From assembly GCF_009674675.1 (NCBI RefSeq), contig NZ_WKJC01000001.1:124001-188000 (forward strand): a stretch of DNA of 64,000 nucleotides. Reading direction: 5' to 3'. The DNA comes from Kangiella sp. HZ709 (lineage in GTDB: Bacteria; Pseudomonadota; Gammaproteobacteria; Enterobacterales; Kangiellaceae). Both the position numbers and the translations under genes were made by a program. How positions within the stretch are numbered: position 1 is the first letter of the stretch; each line of letters opens with the position of its first letter. Under the pieces are notes generated by a model. That model ran no database searches. It was not told the origin of the DNA and saw only the letters and a program-made list of their open reading frames with translations. This document shows positions 54,422-64,000 of the stretch, in pieces.

Positions 54422-56698
54422 ATGTTAGATAAAGAGCTCGAACAATCACTGAATAAAGCGTTTCACAAAGCTCGTGAAAAGCGTCATGAGTTTATTACCA
54501 TCGAACATTTGATGCTGGCTTTGTTAGATAACAAAGATTCTTTAGAAGTTTTAAAAGCCTGTGAAATTGATTTGACAACATTAAGAGCCGACCTTGAGTC
54601 TTTTGTCGATAAAACAACGCCGCTTTTTGCTGAGGAAGATACCGACTTTGAAATTCAACCAACCATTGGTTTTCAGCGCGTTTTACAAAGAGCAGTATTT
54701 CACGTTCAATCATCAGGCCGTGATGCTGTTACTGGTGCTAACGTTTTGGTGGCTATTTTTAGCGAGCCAGAAAGCCAGGCAGTGTATCTTTTATCAAAAC
54801 AAGATATTTCAAGACTTGATGTGGTTAATTATATTTCTCATGGCATCGGCAAAGCAGAAGAAGAGTTCCAACTAGGTCATGACGATGATGAAGAGCAAGA
54901 CTCTGAAGCGGTTGAAGAAGCTCGCCCACTTGATCAATATGCGATTAACTTAAATAAGTTAGCCGAAGAAGGGAAAATTGATCCTTTGATTGGTCGAGCT
55001 TATGAAATTGAACGAGTGGTACAAATTTTAAGTCGGCGCCGCAAGAATAACCCTCTATTGGTTGGAGAAGCTGGTGTTGGTAAAACAGCTATTGCGGAAG
55101 GTTTAGCGAAACGAATTATTGATCAAGATGTACCTGAAGTGATTTCCGACGCGGTTGTGTATAGCTTAGATCTGGGTGTTCTTTTAGCAGGTACAAAATA
55201 CCGTGGCGATTTTGAGAAGCGATTAAAAGCGGTATTGGCTCAGTTGAAAAAAGAAACAAACGTCATACTCTTTATCGATGAAATTCATACTATTATTGGA
55301 GCAGGCGCAGCTTCTGGTGGGTCGATGGATGCTTCGAATTTAATCAAACCAGTGCTTGCTAATGGTGATTTACGTTGTATCGGCTCAACCACCTATCAGG
55401 AATACCGTGGTATTTTTGAAAAAGATCACGCATTAGCACGTCGCTTTCAAAAAATTGACATAAAAGAACCCACTATTGATGAAACCATTCAAATTCTAGA
55501 AGGGTTGCAAGACCGTTATGAAAAGCATCATGGTGTTAAGTATCAGGCCGCGGCTTTAAAATCAGCTGCTGAGCTGAGCGCAAAATATATTACCGACAGA
55601 CAGTTACCGGATAAGGCAATTGATCTAATCGATGAAGCCGGTGCGAGACAAAGGGTTGTGCCTGAAGCAGAACGAAAATCAACCATTACTTCATATGAAA
55701 TTGAACAGGTCGTAGCTAAAGTTGCTCGAATTCCGGAAAAAACGGTTTCAACATCAGATAAAGAATTGCTGAAAAACCTTGAGCGCAATTTGAAGATGGT
55801 GGTATTTGGTCAAAATGCAGCGATAAGCACTTTATCTGAAGCCATCAAACTTTCTCGTGCAGGCTTAGGACAAGAGAATAAGCCGGTGGGCTCCTTCTTA
55901 TTTGCAGGTCCTACTGGAGTTGGTAAAACTGAAGTGACGAAACAGTTATCTCGCTTAATGGGCGTAGAGTTAATTCGTTTTGATATGTCTGAATATATGG
56001 AACGGCATACTGTATCTCGCTTGATTGGCGCGCCTCCTGGTTATGTTGGCTATGATCAAGGTGGTTTATTGACAGAAGCGGTCAATAAAAATCCGCATGC
56101 AGTTTTACTGCTGGATGAAATTGAGAAAGCACACCCTGATGTTTTCAATTTGTTATTACAAGTTATGGATAATGGCACCTTGACAGACAATAACGGACGT
56201 AAAGCGGACTTTAGGAACGTTGTGATTGTGATGACCTCAAATGCGGGCGCGCAAGAATTGTCCAAAGGCTCGATAGGATTTAAGGGTCAAGATGATTTTT
56301 CACGAGAAAATATCGAAGCCATTAACAAAACCTTCTCACCAGAGTTTAGAAATCGCTTGGATTCGATTGTTTGGTTTAAGGCATTGCCACCGAAAGTTAT
56401 TTTATCTATTGTCGATAAGTTCCTAACCGAGTTGCAAGGTCAATTAGATGAGAAGCAGGTGAATCTTCATGTGAATGATGAAGCGCGTCAACATTTAGCT
56501 AATATTGGTTATGATGTTCGTATGGGGGCCAGACCCATGGAGCGTATCATTAGTGAAAATATTCGTAAGCCTCTAGCTAATGAGTTACTGTTTGGAGATC
56601 TAGTTCAAGGTGGTGATGTATACGTTACTTTGATAAATGAACAGCTGGATATTCGAATTGAGCCTCATCGCGAAAAGCTTCCAGCTGCAGCTGATTAA
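54422..56698 (+). CDS. clpA: ATP-dependent Clp protease ATP-binding subunit ClpA
   Basis: ClpA is the AAA+ unfoldase that feeds ClpP. The 758-residue protein has the N domain (1-145, [30 protein letters not shown]), D1 with Walker [15 protein letters not shown] near residue 215 and Walker [11 protein letters not shown]2 with Walker [15 protein letters not shown] near residue 497 and Walker [15 protein letters not shown]. An IGF-type ClpP-docking loop is visible as SIGFKGQDD near residue 620. Ribosome site GAGG 6 bp upstream. The length equals E. coli ClpA. Confidence 0.98.
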   Translation: MLDKELEQSLNKAFHKAREKRHEFITIEHLMLALLDNKDSLEVLKACEIDLTTLRADLESFVDKTTPLFAEEDTDFEIQPTIGFQRVLQRAVFHVQSSGRDAVTGANVLVAIFSEPESQAVYLLSKQDISRLDVVNYISHGIGKAEEEFQLGHDDDEEQDSEAVEEARPLDQYAINLNKLAEEGKIDPLIGRAYEIERVVQILSRRRKNNPLLVGEAGVGKTAIAEGLAKRIIDQDVPEVISDAVVYSLDLGVLLAGTKYRGDFEKRLKAVLAQLKKETNVILFIDEIHTIIGAGAASGGSMDASNLIKPVLANGDLRCIGSTTYQEYRGIFEKDHALARRFQKIDIKEPTIDETIQILEGLQDRYEKHHGVKYQAAALKSAAELSAKYITDRQLPDKAIDLIDEAGARQRVVPEAERKSTITSYEIEQVVAKVARIPEKTVSTSDKELLKNLERNLKMVVFGQNAAISTLSEAIKLSRAGLGQENKPVGSFLFAGPTGVGKTEVTKQLSRLMGVELIRFDMSEYMERHTVSRLIGAPPGYVGYDQGGLLTEAVNKNPHAVLLLDEIEKAHPDVFNLLLQVMDNGTLTDNNGRKADFRNVVIVMTSNAGAQELSKGSIGFKGQDDFSRENIEAINKTFSPEFRNRLDSIVWFKALPPKVILSIVDKFLTELQGQLDEKQVNLHVNDEARQHLANIGYDVRMGARPMERIISENIRKPLANELLFGDLVQGGDVYVTLINEQLDIRIEPHREKLPAAAD

Positions 56699-56714
56699 GC
56701 CGTTACAGAAATAT

Positions 56715-56743
56715 AAAAAAGGCACTCAATCGAGTGCCTTTTT
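56715..56743. terminator. Terminator between clpA and infA (bidirectional)
   Basis: GGCACTC and GAGTGCC close over AATC, with an A6 tract on the left and T5 on the right. It lies between two convergent genes and can end both transcripts. Confidence 0.9.
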
Positions 56744-56794
56744 GTTAATGAATAATCTATGATTTTCTGATTAGTTCATTTTAGCTAAGAAGTA

Positions 56795-57013
56795 TTAACG
56801 CGCGCGGAAGGTAATTCTACCTTTTGATAAGTCGTAAGGACTGATTTCTACAGTCACAGTATCGCCGGTTAAAATACGAATGTAGTTTTTTCGCATCTTT
56901 CCTGAGATATGCGCGGTAACTACGTGACCATTTTCAAGTTCAACTCGAAACATGGTGTTTGGTAGAGTATCAAGCACTTTGCCTTCTAACTCAATTACAT
57001 CTTCTTTTGCCAT
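56795..57013 (-). CDS. infA: Translation initiation factor IF-1
   Basis: IF-1 is a 72-residue S1/OB-fold protein that binds the 30S A site. [49 protein letters not shown] and the end [12 protein letters not shown] are near-invariant in proteobacteria. In this lineage, as in E. coli, it sits between clpA and the aminoacyl-transferase genes, but the tRNA-Ser usually beside it in E. coli is missing. A minus-strand promoter is predicted at 57095-57123. Confidence 0.98.
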   Translation of the reverse strand: MAKEDVIELEGKVLDTLPNTMFRVELENGHVVTAHISGKMRKNYIRILTGDTVTVEISPYDLSKGRITFRAR

Positions 57014-57094
57014 ATAAATTCAATACCTGTGTTGCCTAACAATGGGTTTCATAACCTAATTATGAAACTGACTATGTGTTCAAAAAACGCGCGT

Positions 57095-57123
57095 ATAATG
57101 CACTATTTGAGCAATAATCGCAA
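57095..57123 (-). promoter_or_regulatory. Predicted infA promoter
   Basis: On the minus strand TTGCGA (57118-57123) and CATTAT (57095-57100) are 17 bp apart and followed by the GC-rich ACGCGCG, a discriminator suited to growth-rate control. The leader to infA is about 75 nt. Confidence 0.6.
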
Positions 57124-57186
57124 AGCATTTTAACTAAAATAGCTGAATATAGCCTGAATTGCTTGGATTTAGCTAAGCTTTATCTC

Positions 57187-57909
57187 TTAATCCAGTAATT
57201 CCCAGCGATTATTGATAAAAGCTTCAGCGGGCTTAAAGTTTCTTTTATAACTCATTTTATTGCAGTTCTCTACGTAGTAGCCTAAATAACAATAGGGCAG
57301 TTGTTGTCTTTGGCAAAGCATAATGCTTTGTAGGATAAGGTAAGTCCCGAGGCTTTTGTAATGGCTCTCAGGATTAAAAAAAGAATAAACTGCAGAAAGC
57401 CCATCATCTAAAATATCCAATGCCATGATGGCTTGGGTTTTACCGCTGGGATCATAAGCTTTTAATAAAATCATGTCGCACCATTTGGAAAATAGAAAAT
57501 CATCATATTGTTCAAACGATGGTGGGAACATATCGCCGTCTTGATGGCGAAAAGAAATATACTTCTCATATAGTTCGTAATCTTCTGCAGTTGCTTCCGG
57601 AGGAGCTAATTTTATTTTTAATTCTAAATTAGCTTTTAAAATACGTCTATGGGATTTGCTTAGCTTTAGCTGCGAAACTAATACGCGATAGGCCCAACAG
57701 GCATTGCATGACGGACATTGGGGACGATAAACATGGTTACCGCTACGGCGAAAGCCTAAACGGCTTAACGCCGAGTAGATAGTGTTATCAAATTCAATAG
57801 TTGGATCTGCAAAAACAGAAACAGAGTTTTGCTCTTCAAGATAGCCGCAAGCATGCTCAGGTCCAGCATACAATTTTATATGTTGCGTATCTTTTTGCTT
57901 ATCGCTCAT
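57187..57909 (-). CDS. bpt: Aspartate/glutamate leucyltransferase
   Basis: Bpt (ATE1-related) moves leucine from Leu-tRNA to proteins with N-terminal Asp or Glu, marking them for ClpS. The 240-residue protein has ATE-type blocks: EHACGYLEEQNSVSVFADP near residue 17, the Cys-pair region PQCPSCNACWAYRVLV, LFSKWCDMILLKAY and GTYLILQSIMLCQRQQLPYCYLGYYVENCNKMSYKRNFKPAE near the end. It follows aat immediately (stop and start adjacent), and the two transferases supply substrates to ClpS-ClpA encoded 3 kb away. Confidence 0.95.
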   Translation of the reverse strand: MSDKQKDTQHIKLYAGPEHACGYLEEQNSVSVFADPTIEFDNTIYSALSRLGFRRSGNHVYRPQCPSCNACWAYRVLVSQLKLSKSHRRILKANLELKIKLAPPEATAEDYELYEKYISFRHQDGDMFPPSFEQYDDFLFSKWCDMILLKAYDPSGKTQAIMALDILDDGLSAVYSFFNPESHYKSLGTYLILQSIMLCQRQQLPYCYLGYYVENCNKMSYKRNFKPAEAFINNRWELLD

Positions 57910-58641
57910 CTAGCTTAGTTTACGCCAACTGAGTTTTTTATTCATCTCAAAAAGGTTCTGCGGCTGCTCTGTTTTAGCATGTTTCGACAATAACCGTAAA
58001 AAGTTATCGCGACTGATATCGACCGCGCCTAATGAGTAAAGGTGCTCATTGGGAACTTGACAATCAATTAAAATAAAATGCGCTCGTTTAAGGTAAGCTG
58101 CAAGATGAGCCAAAGCAATTTTTGAAGCGTCGGGTTTTGTGCTAAACATGGATTCACCAAAAAAGAACTTACCTAAACTGACACCATATAAACCGCCAAT
58201 TAAATTAGATTCTTCATCGTAAACCTCCACTGAATGGGCAATTTTCGCCTGGTGCAGTGCTAAGTATGCTGACTGCATTTCTGGTAAAATCCATGTGTCA
58301 GGCTGTTTGGAACGGGGCATAGAGCAGCTTTGAATAACCGTTTTAAAGTCATTATTAATAACGACTTGATAATTGTCTTTTTTTAATCTTCTTCTTAGCG
58401 ATTTAGAAATATGAATAGGGTTTTCATCGGTTAAATTAAATACGCACCGAGGATCGGGAGACCACCAAAGGATAGGCTCATCTTCGCAATACCAAGGAAA
58501 GATGCCATTTTGATAGGCTTTGGTTAGACGTACTACCGATAAGTCACCTCCTACTGCTAATAAACCATTCGGCTCTTCTTGCGCTAGGTCGGCAGAAGGA
58601 AAATAAGGTGAATCATCTAGAAAAATAAGTGGCTGACTCAT
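57910..58641 (-). CDS. aat: Leucyl/phenylalanyl-tRNA-protein transferase
   Basis: Aat adds Leu or Phe to proteins with N-terminal Lys or Arg, making them ClpS substrates. The protein has EEPNGLLAVGGDLSVVRLTKAYQNGIFPWYCEDEPILWWSPDPRCVF near residue 22, SKSLRRRLKKDNYQV, HSVEVYDEESNLIGGLYGVSLGKFFFGESMFS and LIDCQVPNEHLYSLGAVDISRDNFL. I start at ATG 58641 (MSQPLIFLDD, 243 residues); the frame is open to an ATG at 58665 and neither has a strong ribosome site. bpt begins at the next base. Confidence 0.95.
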   Translation of the reverse strand: MSQPLIFLDDSPYFPSADLAQEEPNGLLAVGGDLSVVRLTKAYQNGIFPWYCEDEPILWWSPDPRCVFNLTDENPIHISKSLRRRLKKDNYQVVINNDFKTVIQSCSMPRSKQPDTWILPEMQSAYLALHQAKIAHSVEVYDEESNLIGGLYGVSLGKFFFGESMFSTKPDASKIALAHLAAYLKRAHFILIDCQVPNEHLYSLGAVDISRDNFLRLLSKHAKTEQPQNLFEMNKKLSWRKLS

Positions 58642-58747
58642 TAGTCTTAGTAACCAATAAAGCATATAATGATTGTGATAATATCAGAAGTTAAATAAAG
58701 CTGAATTATTTTTGCACTTCCTAACCACTTCCTTTTGAGAATTTTAG

Positions 58748-60190
58748 ATGAATTTTAAAGATATTGGCTTAATCCCTGAGTTATTGGAAACCGTTCAAGC
58801 CGAAGGTTATAGCACACCCTCGCCAATCCAACAAAAAGCCATTCCAGAAATTTTGAGAGGAAAGGATTTAATGGGTGCAGCCCAAACAGGGACTGGCAAA
58901 ACTGCTGGCTTTACCTTACCAATTTTGCAGATGCTAGCGGAATCAACACAACAAGAGCCTACCCAAGGGAATGCAGCTAGAGCATTAATTTTAGCGCCTA
59001 CCCGTGAGCTAGCTGCGCAAGTAGCAAAAAGTGTTGAAACCTATGGCAAAAAATTAAGATTAAGCTCCATGGTGGTATTTGGTGGTGTAAAAATTAACCC
59101 ACAAATGATGCGCTTACGCAAAGGAGTAGATATCTTAATTGCTACACCGGGACGCTTATTGGATCTGTATGAAAAAAATGCTATTAAGTTTCATCAATTA
59201 GAAGTTCTAGTGTTAGATGAAGCTGATCGAATGCTCGATATGGGTTTTATTCACGATATTAAACGCGTATTAAAAATTTTACCAAGCAAACGCCAAAATT
59301 TAATGTTTTCGGCTACATTTTCTGAATCCATTCGAGCTTTGGCTAAGACCATAGTTAGTAACCCAGTAGAAGTTTCAGTTAGTCCGCCGAATGCGACTGC
59401 TAAAAGTGTTAAGCAATGGCTACATCCAGTTGATAAAAAGAAGAAGGCATCTTTATTGACTCACCTGATTATTGAGAGTAAGTGGCATCAAGTTTTAGTT
59501 TTTGTCCGCACTAAACATGGTGCTAATAAATTGGTCAAACAGTTAAATGCAGCAAGAATAAAAAGCTTGGCAATCCATGGTAATAAAAGCCAAGGCGCGA
59601 GAACCAAAGCGTTAGCGGACTTTAAAGCCAATAAAGTTCAAGTGCTAGTCGCAACTGATATTGCCGCTCGTGGTATTGATATCCACCAGCTGCCGCAAGT
59701 TGTCAATTTTGACTTGCCGAATGTGGCGGAAGACTATGTGCATCGGATCGGTCGAACGGGCAGAGCTAGCTCTTCAGGTCACGCTGTTTCATTAGTTAGT
59801 GCGGATGAATTCAAACAGTTACAAGATATAGAGCAATTGATTCAAAAGCCACTTGAGCGTGAATATGTAGGGGGATTTGAGCCAGATCATGAAGTACCTG
59901 CTTCTAAGCCAATTAAACCTATAAAAGCAAAGAAACCAAAAAAACCTAAAAAGACCAAGCAACAGCTTTCTAACGAAAGTACTCAATCAAGATCAACAAA
60001 GCAGAACTCCAATAAAAAACCAAATAAAAATGCACAAGAAGGAAAAGCGAATAATAACACGGCTAAGAATAGCGCTAGTAAAAAAGGTAAGTTAGTTAAA
60101 AACAAAAGTAAAACTAAGCCACGCAACTCAGGAAATGATCAAGTTTGGTCTCGCTCAAGTAAAAGCAAGAAAAGCGCAGGTAAGACTTAA
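58748..60190 (+). CDS. DEAD-box RNA helicase, RhlE-like
   Basis: This 480-residue ATP-dependent RNA helicase has all core motifs: Q motif ([13 protein letters not shown]), Walker [17 protein letters not shown] near residue 45, [39 protein letters not shown], the C-terminal motifs [34 protein letters not shown] and HRIGRTGRA. From about residue 385 a long Lys/Asn/Ser-rich tail ([17 protein letters not shown]) follows, typical of RhlE-type RNA tethers. Its stop codon overlaps the start of an NYN nuclease-domain gene. Confidence 0.93.
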   Translation: MNFKDIGLIPELLETVQAEGYSTPSPIQQKAIPEILRGKDLMGAAQTGTGKTAGFTLPILQMLAESTQQEPTQGNAARALILAPTRELAAQVAKSVETYGKKLRLSSMVVFGGVKINPQMMRLRKGVDILIATPGRLLDLYEKNAIKFHQLEVLVLDEADRMLDMGFIHDIKRVLKILPSKRQNLMFSATFSESIRALAKTIVSNPVEVSVSPPNATAKSVKQWLHPVDKKKKASLLTHLIIESKWHQVLVFVRTKHGANKLVKQLNAARIKSLAIHGNKSQGARTKALADFKANKVQVLVATDIAARGIDIHQLPQVVNFDLPNVAEDYVHRIGRTGRASSSGHAVSLVSADEFKQLQDIEQLIQKPLEREYVGGFEPDHEVPASKPIKPIKAKKPKKPKKTKQQLSNESTQSRSTKQNSNKKPNKNAQEGKANNNTAKNSASKKGKLVKNKSKTKPRNSGNDQVWSRSSKSKKSAGKT

Positions 60191-60672
60191 TGGCTAAGGT
60201 TGCTGTGTTTGTCGATGTGCAAAATATCTATTATACCTGCAGAGATGCATTTGCTCGGCCATTCAACTATAGACACTTCTGGCAGAAAATTAACCTTTCA
60301 GAAGAAATTATTCTAGCGAATGCTTACGCCATAAAATCGAACCAAGATAGCCAAATCAAATTCCAAGATGCGCTTAAATATATTGGCTTTAATGTGAAGT
60401 TGAAACCCTTTATTCAGCGTTCAGACGGTTCGGCAAAAGGTGATTGGGATGTGGGCATTACTATCGACATTATGCGAGCAGCTGCAAATCCTGAGATAAA
60501 AAAAATCATTCTTTTATCAGGCGACGGTGATTTTGAATTGCTATTAAAAGCAGTTCGTGAAGATTATAAAATAACGACAGAGGTTTACGGTGTGAAAGAT
60601 TTAACCGCACAATCTCTTATCGACGCCAGTGATTACTTTTATCCTATCGATCCTACCTATTTAATCAGCTAA
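60190..60672 (+). CDS. NYN-domain (LabA/DUF88-like) putative ribonuclease
   Basis: This 160-residue protein is a minimal NYN (PIN-like) domain. The acidic residues expected for metal binding are seen in VAVFVDVQNIYYTC (Asp9), KGDWDVGITIDIM (Asp near 93 and 100) and LLSGDGDFELLLKAV (Asp near 117-119), followed by the conserved TEVYGV. The ATG overlaps the helicase stop by one base, so the two are co-translated; a shared role in RNA processing is inferred. It overlaps the end of dbpA on the opposite strand by 8 bp. Confidence 0.85.
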   Translation: MAKVAVFVDVQNIYYTCRDAFARPFNYRHFWQKINLSEEIILANAYAIKSNQDSQIKFQDALKYIGFNVKLKPFIQRSDGSAKGDWDVGITIDIMRAAANPEIKKIILLSGDGDFELLLKAVREDYKITTEVYGVKDLTAQSLIDASDYFYPIDPTYLIS

Positions 60673-62050
60673 TTCGCTTTACTCGATATTTCCGACCTTT
60701 AATTTTGCCATCCGTTAATTGTCGAAAAGCGTTGTCGACAAACTTTCGCGTTACAGCGATATATGACCAATTAGCTGCGACCTTTATTTTTCCTAAGTCA
60801 TCACCAGTTATTTCTTTTGATTGAGTTAAAGCTCCGACAATATCACCTGGCCGTATTTTGTTCTTCTTGCCACCGCTAATTTGTAAAGTGGCCATTGGCG
60901 CTTTGTAGCCTGGCTGTTTTAAGAGGGATAAGTCCGGTAGTTTTTCAGCTTCGATTTTAAAGCCCAAATGTTCACCAAGGCGATTGATTTTAAAATGCTC
61001 TTTCTCAGAAAATAATGAGCAAGCGATACCTTGATTTCCTGCACGACCCGTTCGGCCAATTCTATGTACATGAGTTTCCGGATCGCTGGCAGTGTGGTAA
61101 TTGATGACTAGATCTAATGCTTCAATATCCAGCCCACGGCCAGCAACATCCGTAGCGACTAGAATTGAGGTGCTTTTATTGGCAAATTGAACTAACGCTT
61201 GATCGCGGTCAATTTGATCTAAGTCGCCATGCAAAGCGATGACACTAAAGCCAAAGCGCTTTAACTCCCCGGCGACTTCTTTAACGTCTTTTTTGGTGTT
61301 ACAGAAAATAACCGTTGAGTCAGGTCGACTTTCTAACAGCAGCAACCTGGTTGCGGTAAGTCGATGGGTATCGTCATTGACTTTATAAAATTTTTGCGCA
61401 ATATCTGAATCAATATGATCAGACTCAATTTGAACATGCTTAGGGTTGCGCATAACTCGTTTCGAAATAGATTCAATTTCTTTGGGAAAAGTTGCACTGA
61501 AAATTAAGGTTTGGCGTTTGCTAGGAGTATATTGCATTATGGCATCAATGGATGGTTGAAAGCCCATGTCGAGCATTCTGTCAGCTTCATCCAGCACCAA
61601 CATGCTTAGATCGTCGAGCTTTAATGTCTGCTGTTCTAAATGCTCTTCCACTCTGCCTGGCGTTCCAATAACAATATGGATCCCGCTTGCTAATGAATTT
61701 GTTTGTAGTTTTTTAGGGATACCGCCGCAAATCACTAAAACTTTTATGTTAGGTAAAGTTCTTGCCAAAGCCCTAATGTCTTCGGCTACTTGCTCTGCTA
61801 GTTCGCGAGTAGGGCATAAGACTAACGATTGGACATTAAAGTTTTTCACGTCTAACTTTTGCAAAATCCCTAAGCCAAATGCCGCAGTTTTTCCAGAACC
61901 TGTTTTGGCTTGGCCAATTAAGTCTTGTCCTTCCAAAATTGATGGTAGTGCAGCTTCTTGAATAGGCGTCATGGCGCTATAGCCCAAACTTTCGATATTT
62001 TGTTGTAAGGCGGAATTTAAGGCAATATTTTGGAAGTTAGACTTTGGCAT
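60665..62050 (-). CDS. dbpA: ATP-dependent RNA helicase DbpA
   Basis: DbpA acts in 50S ribosome assembly, recruited to helix 92 of 23S rRNA. The 461-residue protein has the Q motif GYSAMTPIQEAALP, Walker A GQAKTGSGKTAAFGLGIL near residue 45, [40 protein letters not shown] and [11 protein letters not shown]. Residues 390-461 form the DbpA RNA-binding domain (LQISGGKKNKIRPGDIVGAL, IKVAANWSYIAVTRKFV, KGRKYRVKRI), which is specific to this family. It is monocistronic. Confidence 0.96.
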   Translation of the reverse strand: MPKSNFQNIALNSALQQNIESLGYSAMTPIQEAALPSILEGQDLIGQAKTGSGKTAAFGLGILQKLDVKNFNVQSLVLCPTRELAEQVAEDIRALARTLPNIKVLVICGGIPKKLQTNSLASGIHIVIGTPGRVEEHLEQQTLKLDDLSMLVLDEADRMLDMGFQPSIDAIMQYTPSKRQTLIFSATFPKEIESISKRVMRNPKHVQIESDHIDSDIAQKFYKVNDDTHRLTATRLLLLESRPDSTVIFCNTKKDVKEVAGELKRFGFSVIALHGDLDQIDRDQALVQFANKSTSILVATDVAGRGLDIEALDLVINYHTASDPETHVHRIGRTGRAGNQGIACSLFSEKEHFKINRLGEHLGFKIEAEKLPDLSLLKQPGYKAPMATLQISGGKKNKIRPGDIVGALTQSKEITGDDLGKIKVAANWSYIAVTRKFVDNAFRQLTDGKIKGRKYRVKRIS

Positions 62051-62137
62051 GAGTTATCTCATAAGAGCGGGTGCTGCATTATGACTCTATTTGTCTTAAA
62101 TATACAGACACCATTGATGATTAAGTTATCAGGCAAC

Positions 62138-62162
62138 AAAAAAGGGCGGTGAAACCGCCCTT
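62138..62162 (-). terminator. Terminator of trxB
   Basis: AAGGGCGGT / ACCGCCCTT with a GAA-type loop; on the minus strand it is followed by T6, 22 bp beyond the trxB stop. Confidence 0.92.
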
Positions 62163-62183
62163 AACACATTAACTCAGAGAGAA

Positions 62184-63146
<963 letters not shown>

Positions 63147-63182
63147 CTAGAACTGAATTATTTTGATGGAGTGATTGTATGG

Positions 63183-63209
63183 GCTTGGGCACTAAAAATA
63201 AACCCAAGC
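63183..63209. repeat. Inverted repeat upstream of trxB
   Basis: GCTTGGG and CCCAAGC flank 13 bp, 52-78 bp before the trxB ATG. It could be an operator or a hairpin ending the DUF1801 transcript; no T-tract is present. Confidence 0.4.
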
Positions 63210-63271
63210 ATAGGGATTAATTGTGACTATAGTAAATATCAATGACTTTAATAGTCATCTCGAGGGCCAAT

Positions 63272-63697
63272 TTAACAAGCCGACTGTTGTTCTTTAACGT
63301 ATTCGGCAGACTCTTTAATTACCTGTCTTAAGATATCTTCATCAACATCTTCTAATTTATTGATGTATAAGCAAGCTACGCTTGTTTTACATTTACCAAT
63401 TTTATCCAACAATTCTGGACGTTTCTTAAAGCCATCCATAATGTATAGAGTTAAATTCTGCTTTCTTGGTGAAAAGCCGGTATAAAACCACTCGCCAGAA
63501 CGACCAGACTTGTAGTTATAGGTAAATTGTCCAAAGCCAATAATGGAGTCGCCCCACATAACGGGTTTCTCGCCGGTGATCTCAGTCATCATTTCGAGCA
63601 TGATGAAACTATCTTCGCGACGCTTTTTGTGTTCAACAGCATTTAAAAAAGCTTTAACATCGCCATTATTGGGTTGGGTTTTATTTGCTGTAGCCAT
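63272..63697 (-). CDS. DUF1801-family protein
   Basis: This 141-residue protein belongs to DUF1801 (YdhG-like). The stretch DVKAFLNAVEHKKRREDSFIMLEMMTEITGEKPVMWGDSIIGFGQFTY followed by WFYTGFSPRKQNLTLYIMDGF and the Cys-containing IGKCKTSVACLYINKLEDVD is the typical family pattern. Function is unknown. It is in line with trxB, 140 bp upstream, with its own ribosome site (GGAGAAT). Confidence 0.87.
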   Translation of the reverse strand: MATANKTQPNNGDVKAFLNAVEHKKRREDSFIMLEMMTEITGEKPVMWGDSIIGFGQFTYNYKSGRSGEWFYTGFSPRKQNLTLYIMDGFKKRPELLDKIGKCKTSVACLYINKLEDVDEDILRQVIKESAEYVKEQQSAC

Positions 63698-64000
63698 TAG
63701 ATTCTCCTATCCATAAGTCATATATGAATTAGCTTTCTTACTATAAGTTAGCAAGAGTGACTAAAATTGTCTAACCAGTTGAATATTAGAGCATTATTAC
63801 TTTACTTTTAGACAGAATACTGTATCGTTCTACTTGCTGGTTAATGTAACAGCTATAAAAGATTTTAATGTTCGACGGTACTACCCCAAGCAAGTCTGTT
63901 TTAGCAATAAACTGATTTACTAGAGTTTAGTAGCACAAGCTTAAATATCGTAATAGTAGTGTCATTAGTGTTCAGTACAATATGCCGACTTTGGCAACAG
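63698..64000. other. Intergenic stretch at window end
   Basis: This 303-bp AT-rich region holds no ORF, tRNA or clear hairpin that I can support. It must include the promoter of the DUF1801 gene and perhaps of a gene beyond the window. Confidence 0.5.

Noticed and set aside
57094-57099. TATAAT on the plus strand, suggesting a tRNA or small RNA between infA and bpt
   Set aside because: No tRNA cloverleaf or terminator follows, and the same bases fit a minus-strand promoter for infA with a 17-bp spacer.

Overview
The window is a stretch of ordinary chromosome from a low-GC (roughly 40% by eye), Gram-negative gammaproteobacterium, probably marine. The best clues are the E. coli-like gene orders (rluE-nudJ-mnmA-hflD; clpS-clpA-infA-aat; gltA divergent from sdhCDAB-sucABCD), a FabR-controlled desaturase, a monomeric NADP isocitrate dehydrogenase and kynA. 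A Kangiella/Aliikangiella-type (former Oceanospirillales) host is my guess, with low confidence. I see no insertion sequence, prophage, CRISPR array or rRNA operon.

Layout. 1-3236: the 3' end of an acyl-CoA ligase gene, a CitE-type lyase and a mesaconyl-CoA-hydratase-like MaoC protein form one CoA-ester operon. 3312-10231: a DMT transporter, pyruvate kinase and an RND efflux pair. 10431-10732: a tRNA-Ala/tRNA-Glu operon with promoter and terminator. 10904-16259: a nitroreductase, a PlsB-like acyltransferase, then a minus-strand group of poorly known genes (Cys-rich protein, a secreted peptidase-C15-like protein with Ser in place of the catalytic Cys, a YD-repeat-like lipoprotein, and a 58-residue protein). 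16355-22779: asnS, a DUF1289 protein, msrC, a WaaE-like glycosyltransferase, a VOC protein, tryptophan dioxygenase and hypotheticals. 22845-34262: the TCA block gltA <-> sdhCDAB-sucAB-sucCD, without an lpd (E3) gene. 34341-37001: an operon with sigma factor, anti-sigma-like protein, PDZ protein and a DUF2461 protein. 37015-42433: hflD-mnmA-nudJ-rluE, divergent from monomeric icd. 42503-43035: a broken DUF6714 gene. 43121-47861: threonine aldolase, SdpI-like membrane proteins, nitrilase-fabR and the divergent desaturase. 47953-53669: a lipoprotein amidohydrolase, sixA, and a membrane TPR protein with a tail-anchored partner. 54003-58641: the N-degron set clpS, clpA, (infA), bpt, aat. 58748-63697: a RhlE-like helicase with an overlapping NYN nuclease gene, dbpA, trxB and a DUF1801 protein.

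How it works together. The centre of the window encodes nearly the whole oxidative TCA cycle from citrate to fumarate (gltA, icd, sucAB, sucCD, sdh). Two protein-fate systems are also present: leucyl/phenylalanyl tagging plus ClpAS, and thiol repair by MsrC and TrxB. Membrane-lipid control by FabR and the desaturase is readable directly from two operator palindromes. The parts most worth a second look are the Ser-variant C15 protein and its neighbours, the sigma/anti-sigma/PDZ operon, the RhlE-NYN pair, the glycosyltransferase with a duplicated tail, and several leader hairpins (kynA, gltA downstream gene, sucA).
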